NCBI GenBank assembly: GCA_951802195.1
Contig: OX637621.1
Span: forward strand, 744,001-808,000
Direction: 5' to 3'
DNA from: Tausonia pullulans
Lineage: Eukaryota > Basidiomycota > Tremellomycetes > Cystofilobasidiales > Mrakiaceae
DNA length: 64,000 bases
Below are positions 33,491 to 46,413 of the stretch, one piece after another. Each line of letters begins with the position of its first letter. Positions within the stretch are counted from its first letter, which is position 1. Both the position numbers and the translations under genes were made by a program. Under the pieces are notes generated by a model. It was not told the DNA's origin, ran no database searches, and was given only the letters and a program-made list of their open reading frames with translations.

Positions 33491-34749
33491 ATGCCCCGCG
33501 ACCGCTCCGCCTCCCCCTCCCACCGACCTGGTCCCTCGTGGTCGTCCCACCGTGACCGTGACCGGCGAGACGTCCCACGTGACGACCGCGACCGGCGCCG
33601 CTCGCCTCCCCCTCACTTGTCGCGTGAGCGAGACCGCGGCCGCGAGCGTGGTGGAGGGCCCGACGGAGGGCGTGATTCCGGTTATGCGCCTCGGTCATCT
33701 GGGGGAGGAAGGGGTGGCAGCAGCAACTACACGTCCGAGGAGCGGGAGCGAGAGCGAGCGAATGACCGAAGGCGATATGACGAGCGGAATCGGAGTCCTG
33801 GGTCCCTGGCTCGCGAGGTGGGTCGTTGCGCTCCTCTTTGATCAACGTCGTCTGACGAGACTCTCTGTGCTTTCAGGGCGGTCCTGTGATGGACGAACCT
33901 GAGCCCCCAAAGGAGGCTCCCAAGCCCAATTTCGCCAACTCCGGGTGCGTACAAGGTTGAAGGGTGCCAACGCGACCTGTCTGTCTCGCTCTCTCCCTTT
34001 GTTCTGACAACCCGTCGAAACCTTCTCCTTCCTCCAGCGCCTTGGCGGCCGAAACCAACACGAACGCAAACGGTGTCGTACTTAAGTATAATGAACCTCC
34101 TGAGGCGCGCAAGCCTACACACAACTGGCGGCTCTACGTCTTCAAGGGCAAGGAGCAGGTCGGTGAGTCGCATGCCGTTACTCGTGGTCGCTGGTGCCCT
34201 TCCCTCTCCACTTGCTGAATCCCGCTTGCTCCTCTTTAGAGTTATTTCATCTCTCCAAGCAGTCGGCGTTCCTCGCGGGTCGAGATAGCGCAGTAAGTGA
34301 CCGTGAACTAGGCCGTCGCTCGCCTCTTTCGTCCTCGTCTGATTCATCCTCCTTCTACTCCTCAAGAATGTCGACATCCCCATCGCGCACCCTTCGTGTT
34401 CGAAGCAGCACGCCGTCATTCAATTCCGACAAATTCGGACCCGAAACGAATTTGGCGACGAGTCAACGTCCATCAAGTCAGTAAGCGTTTCTCTGTTCCT
34501 TCGCTGCGGTCGAACACTGATCTGCTCTTCCTCCCAGGCCCTTCATCATTGACCTCGAGTCAACGAATGCGACGTACGTCAATGAGGAGGAAATCCCTAC
34601 GAGTCGATACTACGAGCTGCATGTCTCGGACGGTGAGCCTACCCTCCCTCTGTCTTGTATCGGACCTCATCTGACGTCCTCTTTGCATCGCAGTGATCAA
34701 GTTTGGTCAGTCGACGAGAGAATATGTTCTCCTTCGGGACGATCTGTAG
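33491..34749 (+). CDS. FHA-domain splicing factor, SNIP1/Pml1 (RES complex) homologue
   Basis: Seven exons (33491-33817, 33877-33944, 34038-34162, 34240-34292, 34367-34476, about 34538-34632, 34694-34749) give about 277 residues. SNIP1/Pml1 is the FHA subunit of the RES complex, which binds the activated spliceosome and helps retain unspliced pre-mRNA. The N-terminal 115 residues are Arg/Asp/Ser-rich (RS-like). Family motifs follow: PNFANSGALAAETNT, VVLKYNEPPEARKP, WRLYVFKGKEQV, FLAGRDSA, the FHA phosphobinding core HPSCSKQHAVIQFR, FIIDLESTNATYVN and FGQSTREYVLL at the very C-terminus. Every exon junction restores this consensus, so the model is strong. The FHA Gly-Arg, Ser-His and Asn positions are all present. 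Confidence 0.92.
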
Positions 34750-35250
34750 TCGTTGGTTGAAGGAGATGCATGTTTCACGTTGCACGCTGTTCGTTTGGGG
34801 CCAATTCTCATGCTCGATCTCCTCAGGCCAGCAAGCGCATGCTTCGTCCTTTCTCATTAGCGATCGCGTTTTCTGAAATTGGGGTGCGTGATGCTGTGTG
34901 GTGCCGAGATAGCCGCAAGCCGACTGTTAGCCAATTTTTTTTTTGAATATTGAAAAGAATACAGTGAGGAAAGGAGACAGGCGCGCGCCGATTCCTCTGT
35001 CCATCCCACCCCGCTTCCAAGGGGCTGAAACGTCTACGAGCGAGCGAGGCAGCAGAAGCAGAGGTCGATGGGCTAGCTCTCCGGCCGACTGACTACCCCG
35101 CCCGCGGCGGCCAGACGAGGCGACCCTGGGGAAGGAAGGAAATCAACGTCGTCACCTCTGCCCGCCCTGCCTCTTTATAGACCGTCAGCCCCTGGCTCGC
35201 CTGCCCTTCTCCTGCCCCCAAACCGTCACTTTCGTTTAGCAAGCCACACC
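34750..35250. other. intergenic region with candidate TATA element before the MscS gene
   Basis: A 501 bp region between the FHA gene and the MscS channel. CTTTATAG at about 35173-35180 lies about 75 bp before the ATG at 35251, a usual spacing for a fungal TATA element. A poly-T stretch near 34935 may belong to the 3' end of the upstream gene. No other gene is seen. Confidence 0.4.
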
Positions 35251-38200
35251 ATGTCCCACAACCCTAGCCTGCTCCAAGGCCAGCCGTCCGGGCCCAACGT
35301 CCGGCCCTCGATGAGTCACGATGTGAGCTGTGTCTCCTCCTTACCTCATCCTTTCGACTCTGCCCGCGGTCGTCGCCCGTGGACCCATGCTGACCCGTCC
35401 GCGGCTCGCCTTTCTCTCCCCCTCTCGACTTTTCAGGACGGCTACGAAGGCTACGATGATCTACCTCTCAACGAAAAGACAAGCAGCCGTACCCACCTAG
35501 CTAACCACGCCGAAGGACGTAAGTAGAAGCTAACGGTCTTGGCGTATCAAGCTGCACGTCTAGCACCGCACAGCAGCTACGACGCTCTTGTAGTCTTCGA
35601 CCTTCCTGCTACTGAAAAAAAACCACTGGAGAGAGATCCTGCGCTCAACTCGAGGCGGTGGATTAACTTTCGAGCGGGCGAGGGCGGGCCGCATGAATCA
35701 GACAGACAGCAGCAGAGGTTGGCGTCGACAAGCCCCTGTTATAGAGTCGGTCAGAGAGGAAGGGCATGTCGTTGCTGAGGTCTTCCCTCTCCTCCTGATT
35801 CGTCCTGTCTCCTGTATACTTTACCGCTCGTCTGCACTCTAAAGTTGCCGTCAACTGACTCAAGCCTCTCCAGCCCCCATGCAAGACCCCTACAATCAGT
35901 ACCCCCCCAACCAGCCACACGCTCATTTCCAGCAGACCTCCTACCCGGATTCTACTTCCTCTTTCAATCCGAATGGCGAAGGGCTGCTCCCACACCACTT
36001 CTCGCAACCCGTGTCGGGGACGTCGACACCGGACCCGAATGGGAAGGCGAAGCGGCCGAGGAACACGCGGATGGGCAGCTGGGACCTTTTGAGGAGCGCT
36101 GGGGGGAGGGACTTTGAGGTCAATCGGAGCTCGCCGTAGTAAATATTAGGTGTCAGAGCTGACCAAAGAATTGGGCAAGCAGGAGTTCGATGTAAGGAAG
36201 AACGGGGTCAAGGGTCTGGAGTTCGCCGATGTACGTGCTAGGCTCTCCATCTCTGTCGTCCTTATTTGTAAACTGGCAATTACTGACTGCCGATATCCAA
36301 CCTCAGGGTGACGTCGGCAAGAACAAGGTCGCCAGGTGAGAAAGACATCGTGGAAGCTGGCATAAAGGGCCAAATGCGCTTGCGACTAATCCGAACGATC
36401 GGCTTCTCCTTCTTTGTCCCCAGGTTCTACTAGTGAGTTGTCATTTTCCATGATTTACACGATTGGTCAGGCACTGATACCAAAGTCCTTCTGTCCTACA
36501 GCTACCTCATCACTGTGCGCGCCTTCGCCTGGACGTAGGGTTAAAGCCGGACTGACGCGACTCCTCTCCTGCAGCGCTCCATCGTCGCTCGCTGGGCCCT
36601 ATACATCGTCCCGGTTCTCTTTGTCAGTCCCCTGCGCACTCTCAGCTCCCACCGGACTTCTGACAAGACCTTCCTCACCACAGCTGCTCTGGGTCCCCGG
36701 AATCATCTGGCTCACCGCTTCAGACAGCCTTCGATCGAGCTGCTACGTTTGGGACGTCAATCTTCTTTGGGTCGGTCTTAATCCTCTGCCAGACTTTGTG
36801 GATAGCTTATTGACACCATCGCTTTGTCTTTCAGTGGTCGATCTGGCTCTCGGTCTTCTGGGGTAGCTGGTGGGGCGCCAACGCAGCGTTCATGATGCTC
36901 CCGACCTTCCTCCGCAACACGGTCGCCGTGATTGTCGTGCGTTCTGTTATCTCCGGGATTTTTTTCCTTTAGCCATTCTCTTAGCGCATGATGACTAACT
37001 TGTGTTTCACATAAAGGGTGGCGACCGCTCCTGGACGGACCTCGTTCGCAGCGTCACCAAATGGCTCACGGCTTTTGCGGTGCGTGGCGGCCTTTCTGCC
37101 TCCCGCTCGTGCTCGTCTGACTTCCTATGGCTTCATCCCCCCTTCTTTAGTGGTCCCTCATCTCATGGATTAGCTTCCAGCCGCTCGTCCTCCATAGCCC
37201 CGGCAAGAGCTCGGATCAGTCGGCCTCGAGCCAGAGCAGTCTCACGACAATGAGCAACATTCTTTTCGGCATTTTCCTCTGCTCGGCCGTCTTTGCTGCC
37301 GAAAAGATTGTCGTACAGTTTATCGCCTGTGAGTTGTCGTTTTCGCTTGCTTCTCGAGTGGGTGGACGCGATTTGACCGTTCTTTGGCCATAGACTCGTT
37401 CCACCAGCAGACCTACCAGGACCGTATGACGTGAGTGGCCGACCTCCTTCGCCCCATTTGCCCGCTTGTGCTGAGCGTGTCCTTCGCTCTCCAGCCAGCA
37501 GCAGTTCCAGATCAAGACCCTCGTCACGCTCTATCAGAACTCGACCGATGTCAGTCCTCTTTCCTCGACGAGCCCTGTCTTTACCCCTGACCTCATCTTT
37601 CCTTGCCTGCCCCGTTGCAGATGGGTCGCAGTGACACTCTCAAGAACGGCGACGCGTCGATCAACTCCAAGGGATTGAACATGCCCAAGGTTTTTGTCAA
37701 GAAGGCACTCAAAGGCCTTCGTTCAGCCGCTCAGACCACCACCACGGCTCTCGGAAAGTGAGTTAGCTCTGCTCCCTGCCTCCTGTCTCCCTCGTCTACC
37801 CTTCAGTCCTCCCAGCTGAACCTCGGTCGGCTCCCAGTGTCGCCACAGAAATGACGGGTTCTTCCGTCCTTCAGCCCAACTCGCCTCAATCGATGGTCAC
37901 CGCCGCCCTCGGTAGCGCCAACAAGACGCGCGCGCTCGCTCGCCGGATCTACTACTCGTTCCGTGTCGGCAAGCAGGAGGTCGAGCTTGCCGATGTCGCT
38001 CGCTTCTTTCCGACACTCGACATTGCCATGGAGGCCTTTGGTGTCCTTGACGTTGATGGAAACGGCAGTGCCACACGCGACGAGATCGAGATGGCTCTCA
38101 TGTAAGAGCCCGTGTTCTACCTCATTGGGTCATAGGGTGTCTGCGCTGACAGGTTGTCTCGCTCGCATCCTCAGGGAGATCCATCGCGAGCGCCTTGCCC

Positions 38201-39780
38201 TCGCCTCTTCGATGCGCGACCTTGACGGCGCGGTCCGGCGCCTTGATTCAATCCTCGTCTCGGTCGTCGTTCTCATCTGCATCCTCATTCTCACGGCCAT
38301 GGTGACGACCAAGCTTACAACGCTCGTGACGTCGGCGGGAACGTTCCTCCTCGGGTTGTCTTGGCTCATCGGTAGGTTGTCAGCTGGCTCTGAGGTGAAA
38401 GGGAGAACGGCCAGGATTGATACAATTTGCCACCTCAGGATCGACGGCTCAGGAGGTTCTCGCCGCGTGCATCTTCCTCTTCGTCAAGCACCCCTTCGAC
38501 GTGAGCCGCGCTTCTTCTTTCACTTTCCTTCCTCTCGTTAACTCTGACCACTCTCATTCACCTCAAGGTCGGGGACCGCGTCGACTTTGACGGCCAGTCG
38601 TATGTCGTCCTCGAGATGAACTTGATGTCGACGTCTTTCCGCCGCGTCGACGGCAAGTGGGTATTCCTCGGTAACGCCGTCCTCAACACCAAGCTCCTCG
38701 GTTTGTCTCTTTTTGGCTCACGAGAAGAGATAGAGGCTGATCGATAGCCTCTTCAGAGAACATCCGTCGCTCGGGACCTACCTCGGAGACGTTCGCGTTT
38801 GAGGTCGCTTTCGACACGAACTATGAACAGATTCAGGCGCTCCGGGACAAGATGCTCGCGTTTGTCAAGAGCCACAGTGTGAGCCCTGCGTCCATCCATC
38901 GTCTGCATCCAAGCAAGCGGCCCCCACATTCTGACTCCGTCCTCTTTTCCTCCTCTTTTTACCCCCTCCAGCGTGACTACCAGCCGACCTTTGACATCGT
39001 CGTCGCTGACTTCCCTTCGCAGAGCTCGCTGAGCCTTAAGGCTGATATCAAATACAAGACGAACTGGCAGCAAGGCGCACTCAAGGTCCAAAGAAAGAAC
39101 CGGTGGATCTGCGCCATGAAGGACGCCCTGAAGGAGTGCATGATCTGGGGTCCTGCTGGCGCCGGGAATCCTAACCCGGAGCCGGCTGCTCCGGCTCAAT
39201 ATGTGCGTGTAAAATCATTCTCTCCTCTTGTTGGTGGCTCAGGCTGAAGGACATGCTCCCTATAGACTCTCGTCCCGTACGAAGACCCCGCCGCCGCCAA
39301 GTCGACCGAAGAAGTCGAGCTGCCCAACCCCAAGCGGGCCTCATACCCGGACCACCGCGCCCAGGAGACGCTCGATCTGGGGGTGGGCCGAAGTGGCATC
39401 AAGGCTCCTGGTTACGACTTCATCGACCGGAGAAACGTCATCCAGGACCCTGGGCAGGGTCAGTCTACGTCTCTCCCACATCGCACCCTCGCAGAACTGA
39501 CTTCAGCTCGCTCAAACTTCTTCAGACATCTATGACGAAATCGTGAGGATCCCCTTGTTCTCAACGTTCGCTTATTTGCTTGTCTGACCTCCGCCTCCTC
39601 CAGGATAACGATTCTGCCACCGCCACCGCCCCCGCGACGCGACCCAGCACGCCTGCCCAGCGTCTCCGCGAGCGCCGAGCCGCGACGGGTCTATCGGGCG
39701 ACGAGGTCATTGAGATGGATCAGAGGCCCCGTGTTGGATCGAACCCTACGCCTCCAAGGACTGCGGGCGGCGGCGTCTAG
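35251..39780 (+). CDS. EF-hand MscS mechanosensitive channel (Msy1/Msy2-like)
   Basis: My model has 24 exons and about 877 residues, and the total is in frame throughout. Fungal Msy-type channels sit in ER or other internal membranes and release Ca2+ or ions on hypo-osmotic swelling. The N-terminus is polar. Several membrane helices follow (RWALYIVPVLFLLWVPGII, WWSIWLSVFWGSWWGANAAF, MSNILFGIFLCSAVFAAE), then an EF hand, LDVDGNGSATRDE, with all canonical Ca2+ ligands. Next is the MscS pore region (LVSVVVLICILILTAMV and GTFLLGLSWLIG, then AQEVLAACIFLFVKHPFD) and the beta domain GDRVDFDGQSYVVLEMNL. The C-terminal tail is acidic and disordered. Microexons of 9 nt (36424-36432), 13 nt (36502-36514) and 17 nt (39526-39542) are needed to keep the frame. 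Intron 2 is about 355 nt. The join near 36119-36149 is unclear. Confidence 0.88.
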
Positions 39781-40250
39781 AGCCCTTGAGTCGTTCGTTG
39801 ATGGGAGTGGTAATGAGGCGTAACTCTTTTTTTTTGTCTCGCTTCTATCTCATTCACGCCTTTCCACGACGAGGCTGGTCCTCGCCTAGTCTTTTCCCCT
39901 TTTGTCTTGTTGTCTCGTCCAAAGACCGTTGTTCCGATGTCACTCTTTTACGCAGGGCTTGCTTACTCCAACAGCCACCTCTCTCGATCATTTATCACCT
40001 CCCATCCACCTTTCCTTTGCATATTCTCGCCACTCTCTTTTCGTTCTCTCATTTCTTGAATGGAATCGTAGATTTCTCTCAAATCTTCAGGGGAAAGAGG
40101 ACATGCTGCTTGACAACGCGAAAGAGATACCTCCGCGCGCACCGGCCGGGTGGGCGAGAAAATGTCAACCTCGTTCGTCTCCTCTCCTTCTCTCTCTCCC
40201 CCTCCTTCCTCCCTCCTCCTACCCCCCTCTCAATCCCTCTTTCTTCTTAG
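39781..40250. other. intergenic, pyrimidine-rich
   Basis: A 470 bp stretch of T- and CT-rich sequence forming the 3' flank of the MscS gene and the leader of the UTP5 gene, which begins at 40251 directly after CTCTTTCTTCTTAG. A leader intron ending at that AG is possible. No gene is seen. Confidence 0.4.
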
Positions 40251-42593
40251 ATGGCTCCCAAGAACGCCGCCCCTCAGGTCGGTGGAGCGCCCTCCGTGCT
40301 CCCTGCGTCCATCACGCTTCCGGCACCTTCGTCGGCTCTCCTTGCCCACCTCTCGCCGTCGCCGTCGCCGACCCTCCGGGTCTACTCGACTGCGTCGGCG
40401 TCGTCGAGCCTCGTCCTTGATGTCGCCCTTGGGGAGGGTCTCGGCATGGCCTCTGCTGCCGTTTGGTGCGACGTCGACGATACTGTTGCTGCTGGCGAGG
40501 GTCGGCCCAAGAAGAAGAAGGGTAACGCGACTGAGTCGTCCAACAGCCAGCCCTTGCTTGCTGTCGGATTCGCGTCCGGCATCGTCCAACTCTACACCGG
40601 GTCAGCCATGGGTGCTGGCTGGAAGCTTGCTGGAACACTCGGCGAGGGCTCTATCGGAGGCTCCATCTCTGCCATGACCCACTCGAGCGCCCAGGGCCTC
40701 GCGCTCGCGCTCCTCCCGACGGCGGCCAACCCGCGTCCGTCCCTCGTCGTCTTCTCCTCGCCCGTCTCGCTCCAGTCTCAGGCCGAGACGTTCCCCATCC
40801 CGGCTGCCCTCCCGCCGACGGCCATCTCAGCGCTCGCATTCCCCCCAGTCGCTTTGAACCCGCCAGCGATCCTCGTTGGCTCACACTCGATCCACCTCGT
40901 CTCGCTTGCGTCAACGAGCCAGACGTCCGTCGCGGCGACTTTCCCTGGCGGTCACTCGACGGCCATTACCCAGATTGTTCCCGTTCCCTGGGAGACCGAG
41001 GACGAGACGGCCATCGTCACCATCGCCACCGACGACCGGTCGGCTTCGGTCTGGAACTTGCCTGCGTTCCCCCATGAGCCGCGTCTCAAGTCAACGATTC
41101 CCCTTCCTTCGCCCATCCTTGCCCTCACGACATCTGCCGCCACCCAGCATGTCGCGTTCCTCACCTCGAACCAGGTCCACACGCTTCCTCTCGTCCACAC
41201 CCCGACCGTGGCGGCGGCGGCCTCAACGCCGTCCAAGCCAGGCAAGAAGAACCGGCCGTCGGTGCTTGCGCCCAAGACGAGCCTCTACGTGACCGAGGCA
41301 CCCGACGCTCGCGAGGCCTCGCTCCTCGCCGTCGCCTTCCTTGACAGCGGCAAGGTTGGCTGGGCCCGCTCGCTTGGTGGCCGGGGTGTCGTCTGGGAGA
41401 AAGAGGAGTACGTCGATGGCGGCGCCGAGGATGCGGCGTCAGGCGCGTGGCGTGGGGTCGTCATTCTTGAGCGCAGGGGCGTTGGCGAGGTCCTCCGAAC
41501 CGAGAGCGGTGTTGCCGGCACTGGGGTGGGTCATCCTGTCGAGTGTGAATGTGTAGACAAAGTATTGACACATGTCCTCCTCCCTCCAGCCGAAACCAAC
41601 GACTCGCTATCGCGAGAATGCGTCCACTGCCGTTGCGACCGCCGCCTCCCTTCCGGCTGTGCCCTCCATGGCCGCTCCGACTCTTGGCTCCCTCCTTTCC
41701 ACTCCCAACCTCGCCCCGCTCCCCTCGACAGGTCCTTCGACGCTCAACCCGCTTTCCCTCTCTCGTCTGCTCACGCAAGCGCTTCACTCGTCCGATGCAC
41801 CCCTTCTCAACCAGTGCCTCTCCCACTCGGATGCGACTCTTATCCGGGAGACCGTCCGGAGACTCCAACCAGAGCTCAGCGTCGTCCTTCTCGAGCGGCT
41901 AGCCGAACGGCTCGCTCTTGGAGGCAAAGGTCGCGCCGGAGGAGCCAGTGCCCAGAGGATGCGTGGCGTCGGTGCCTGGACTCGCGGGGTTCTCCGCGAG
42001 CGCATCGCGTATCTCGTCTCGGTGAGGGCCCTTCTGTTTTCTTTTTCCCCCAGAGACTTCTTTCTAATTTGTCTTTATCGTCACTCAGGTTCCCGACCTC
42101 CTTCCTCGGCTCGCGCCCCTTCACCACCTCCTCTCGACCCGCCTTCAGCTCACGACGCCTCTTCTCTCGCTCTCCGGCCGGCTCGACCTCGCGCTCGCGC
42201 AGATCGAGTCTCAGCAGCAGGAGAAGGAGCGGTCGCTCGCTGCGGATCCGGGGGCCGTCAACGGCTCGACTGGTGGTGTCTACGTCGAGGGCGAGAGCGA
42301 GGACGAGGGTGATATTGAGGATGTCGGGCTTGGCGGCGAGGACAGCAGCGATGAGGGCGAGTTTGACGAGGATGAGGACGCCGACATGGATGATGAGGAG
42401 TGAGTCGGCTAACGAAGACAGTTCACGGCCCTTTGACTGACATTGTCCATCTCTTCTCCCTCTCCCCAGCGACTCGGATCTCGACGGATCCTCGGATGGC
42501 GAGAACGCCGCCAGTGCGTTCATTGACGACGAGGCGTCAGAGGAGGGCAGCGAGGCCGGCGACGAGAGCAGCGGTGGGGAGGAGGACGAGTAA
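40251..42593 (+). CDS. UTP5: UTP5/WDR43, U3 snoRNP WD40 protein (t-UTP)
   Basis: Four exons (40251-41525, 41590-42021, 42089-42399, 42470-42593) give about 713 residues. Utp5 is a beta-propeller subunit of the UTP-A (t-UTP) complex that binds nascent pre-rRNA and starts SSU-processome assembly in the nucleolus. The N-terminal 420 residues carry degenerate WD repeats (LLAVGFASGIVQLYTG, IVTIATDDRSASVWNLP and similar). The second half has the Utp12 domain: LSRLLTQALHSSDAPLLNQC, IRETVRRLQPELSVVLLERL, and LPRLAPLHHLLSTRLQ. The C-terminus is strongly acidic (runs of Asp/Glu/Ser), as in other nucleolar proteins. All exon phases agree. Confidence 0.9.
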
Positions 42594-43468
42594 AAAAAAA
42601 GTGTGGCCCCGTTCACTCATCTCCGAGTTTCACTTCCACTTTCCTTGATCTCTGTTTCCTCCCTTCTGTGTTCTGCCTTGATCTTTCTTTCCTAACCCGG
42701 CCCCTTGCATTGCTTTGCATCTCTCTATATCCCGCTCTCTCGCTCGTTCTCTACCTCACCACTATCCTCACGGCTTGTTTGCTACTTTCAGAGTTTCGAA
42801 AAACGCAATCGGCTTGGAATTTCACGTCTAGCCAACTCGCAGCGTCTTGGTCTACAGACCGGACGAACATTCAAAGACAAGCCGACTCTATCTTCTCGTT
42901 TGTCGTCACGCCAAAGGCGGCAGATAATAATGACGCCAGCCAGTCGCTGTTGATCACCGCAGGCGAGCCCTCCTTACAGCAAGCGAGCAGACACAGATCC
43001 CCCGATCCGATGACGTTCGCCTATCCCCAGCTTTGTTCCCCGTACTTCCCCTCCAAATCTCTCGTGAGCGGATGTCACACCCGTGATCCTGAAAAACTAA
43101 CGGAGACTTATGGTCGAAGCAGCATAGACTGAGATATGTGGTGGCGACTCTGGCCCGGAAATAACTAACACGCTGCCAAGGGAAGCCAGATCCAGAGAGG
43201 GATGGCGTGCGTTGACGTAAAAGCCTGCGCACCGAACAAACTCTTCGGGTCACCCCCGAACCCCGCGACGCCTTTCTGCGTTCGTTTCCTTTCTGCCTCC
43301 GGATCCTCATATCTCGTGCGATATTTTATGGGGTCCCTCAAAACCCTCCGGGCCAGAGCTGGTGGAATTGAAGCCACTCCCAACCGAGCTTTTCCTCCTC
43401 TCCTAACTTTCACCTGCCTGTCGTTCGACAAACCTCCGATCCACTTCTCTCTCTCTCTCTCTCACATT
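42594..43468. other. intergenic stretch, no gene seen
   Basis: 875 bp between UTP5 and the amino-acid transporter. An A-run directly follows the UTP5 stop, then T/C-rich sequence, then a CT microsatellite (TCTCTCTCTCTCTC) just before the transporter ATG. Open frames are composition-driven. I found no RNA gene. Confidence 0.45.
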
Positions 43469-46413
43469 ATGGCTCATCGATCACTCAAGGACATCTTCAG
43501 CGGAAACAACTCGGGCAAGCTCCACGAGAAGGAACTCATCCCGAATGAGGCGGTCAAGGTCTACAGGGAGGAGCTCGTCACGGGCAGCTACGCAAGCGAC
43601 GAGGAAAGCTCGCTTGCAGTTCAGATCGAGGAGCGCGCTATGAGTTGGCAGCGTACGGCTGTCCTGCTGTGAGTCTTACTCGCTTGTTTGTTTGTATACA
43701 GAGGGGCCGAGCTGACCGAGCTAAATGACGTTCGCTTGCCATGTGCTCATCCAGATTCACCGAATACGTCGTCCTTGGTTCGTTCCCAGGCCGTCTTTGG
43801 TCTGTTAGGCACCACAGATGAATTGATGAACTTGTTTACTCGCTACTCAGCGATCCTGGCGTTCCCCTACTCGTTCCAGGTAAGTAGATAGGAAGCACGC
43901 CATCGAGGCTTATTCGACGACGCACCTTCCTTCAGTCTCCGTCATCAACCCGCAGGCTGATCCCAGCCCTATTTGTTGCTCCTAGATTCTGGGAATGGCT
44001 GGTGGCGTCATTGCGACTCTTCTGATGTTGGTCCTTGCCCTGGTCATGTCTTGAAGAGTGATACGGCAAGCTGCTGACGCCTCCCTCCGTTCATCCAGCG
44101 GCCTCTCGACTCTGTATGTCTCGCGTTACTCTCGCTCTCCTCTTGTCGATTCTCATCCCCAGCCCTCGAACAGCTACACCTCCCATGTCCTCTGGCGCTT
44201 CTGTATGGCGTACCCCCAGGTCCGGGATATCGCTGACGTCGCATAGTTAGTCGATAGTCGACAGGCGCTTTAGCTGGCGATGTCCGGCGGATCTGAAGGC
44301 TGACCATGCCCCCCACACCTAGCTACCTCTTCGGCGAGCGCAAAATTGCCTGGTTGGCAGCATTTATCGGCTTAGCACTTAACAACTGGTTCATTATGGG
44401 ACTTCATTGTAATGCTGGGGCAACTGCTATCAACACAATCGGATACACTGTTTGCACGACTTGGTGGGGTGTAGTGCTTCTCGGTGGGTCACTCTCGTCT
44501 CTTCGTCTTGGAAGCTGCTTCAACATGACACTTATACTTCATCACTCTAGCTGTGATGTTCTTGGGCTCCCTTATTCGCGATTTCCGCCACACCACAGTC
44601 CTGGGCATCGTTAGCGCTGGTACGATGTTCGTCTGCGTGAGTTGGAATGTTTCTTCCTGGTCGTACACAGAGTAATAAAAATTAGTGCTGATAGCGCGAT
44701 TCGTACTCCTTAGTTCCTTATTGTCGTCATCGGGTGCGCGCTTTCTCACTGGCACGGGTTGCAAATCCACCGCTGACACATAGCCTCATCACACTCCTCC
44801 AGGCACGCCGTCCAGGGGACTCCCAACGGATGGGTCTCTGTTGTGGATGCCACGGTCAAGCATCCCGCAACGCCCCTCACTTGGAGTGTATGGGCGCCCA
44901 AAGGAACGACATTTGTTCAGGGGATGTCAGCATTGCTCAACATGTGCGTAATAGTCTGGGGATGGAGGAAAGGGGGGATGGAGAAAACTCGTAGAGATCG
45001 AGAAGGAGCTGACTCTTGTTGTCTCAAGCGCGTATACCTTCATTGGCCAGGCACTCATTCCGAGTTTTGTGAGTCCGACAATCTTGCCAAATAGGCTCTT
45101 CGCTCATCGCTTACGTCGTCACATCTTATCTGCGACCGTTTGACCAGGTTGGAGACATGTAAGACCGCCGCCAGAGGATCGGGCCCTCCCATGCCCTGGC
45201 TGATATGTCTTATCGTTTCCTAACAGGGCCCATCCCGAGGATTTCCCCAAGGCTCTCTATCTCGTGCGTCGAGCCCTTCCTGTCATCCCTCACCTGAGTC
45301 CATTCCCCTGATGGACCAAGCCTCTTTTCCAACAGTCGATGGCCGCCGAGCTCATCCTTTTCACGACCTGCGGAGCTGTGGTCTACTCATACACGGGCAC
45401 CTACCTCACGACTTCTCCTGCTTATGGTGAGATTCGCCAATGATCCGGTTGAGGGCCCAGAGCTTACCCGGACTCAATTCGCTTAGGATCGCTCATCGCT
45501 AAATACGGGCGAGCTGCTGCGGCTCTCACCTTGCCAACCATCATTATCGTGGGCATTATTTAGTGAGTGCTTGGCCAGAAAGTGAAGACGCTAGATTCAA
45601 GTCCCCGCCGCTGACACCGAGATGCTGCGGCCGCCGCCTTCCTCCAGCTCGCTCGTCACCTCTCGCGCCATTTTCTTCAAGATCTTCCCCGAGAAATCCG
45701 TTCACCGCACCCGACACACCGTCAAGGGTTGGTCCGTCTGGATTGCTGTGGTTGCCAGCGGATGGATCATTGCCTTCATCATCGGCGAGGTACGCATGCA
45801 GGACCTCCGCCTCGTCCTCTTGGTCTCGTCCTGACGGCCTCTCCGCTCCGCGTTCAGGCAATCCCGTTCTTCAACGATCTTCTCAGTCTCATTTCCTCTC
45901 TCTTCGACTCGGTCAGTAGAGACCATTTATTGGCGATCTCTATGCTCTTCCCATCTGCGGCTCGACATTCCTGAACTCTAGCCACGGTACGAGCCGATTG
46001 CTGATATGTCATCATTCCTCGCCGTGCAGTGGTTCGGCTACATCTTCTGGGCTCTCGCGTGAGTGTTGAAGGGAGGGGGATATCGATGGAGGAGGGCCCT
46101 CGGAGCTGATCCCCAATCCTCTCACAGTTTCCGCACGCTCTACAAGGGCCAATACTGGTCCAGTCGTCTGCGCTCGGCCGAGACCATTTTCAACATCGTC
46201 ATATTCTTCATCGGTTTCTTCTTGTTTGGAGCAGGAGTGAGCCCCCCCACTTTCGATCAGGAGTCTGTACGGGGGAAGCACGTTACTGACCACCTTTCAC
46301 TCGTTTCTTTGTAGACCTACGCCTCCGTCCAAAGCATTATCGACTCGTACCACAAGGGCTCCATCAAGACGCCATTCACATGTGTCAACACTGGATTCCC
46401 TTTTTCCCGCTAA
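43469..46413 (+). CDS. amino acid/auxin permease family (AAAP) transporter
   Basis: A gene with well over ten short exons encoding roughly 500 residues; first exon 43469-43668, last ending at the TAA at 46411-46413. AAAP transporters such as the fungal Mtr/AVT group move neutral amino acids with protons. The N-terminal soluble part (MAHRSLKDIFSG...) leads into helix 1, rebuilt over tiny exons: EYVVLGAILAFPYSFQILGM, the conserved GxLxxPY region. More helices: AAFIGLALNNWFIMGLHCN, VVLLAVMFLGS, TMFVCFLIVVIG, NIAYTFIGQALIPSF, the block GDMAHPEDFPKALYLSMAAE with helix LILFTTCGAVVYSYTG, YGRAAAALTLPTIIIVGII, VWIAVVASGWIIAFIIGEAI, FNIVIFFIGFFLFGAGTYAS. The ending DSYHKGSIKTPFTC resembles fungal members. 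Small exons include one of 23 nt (43755-43777) and one of 29 nt (43851-43879). Substrate unknown. Confidence 0.87.
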
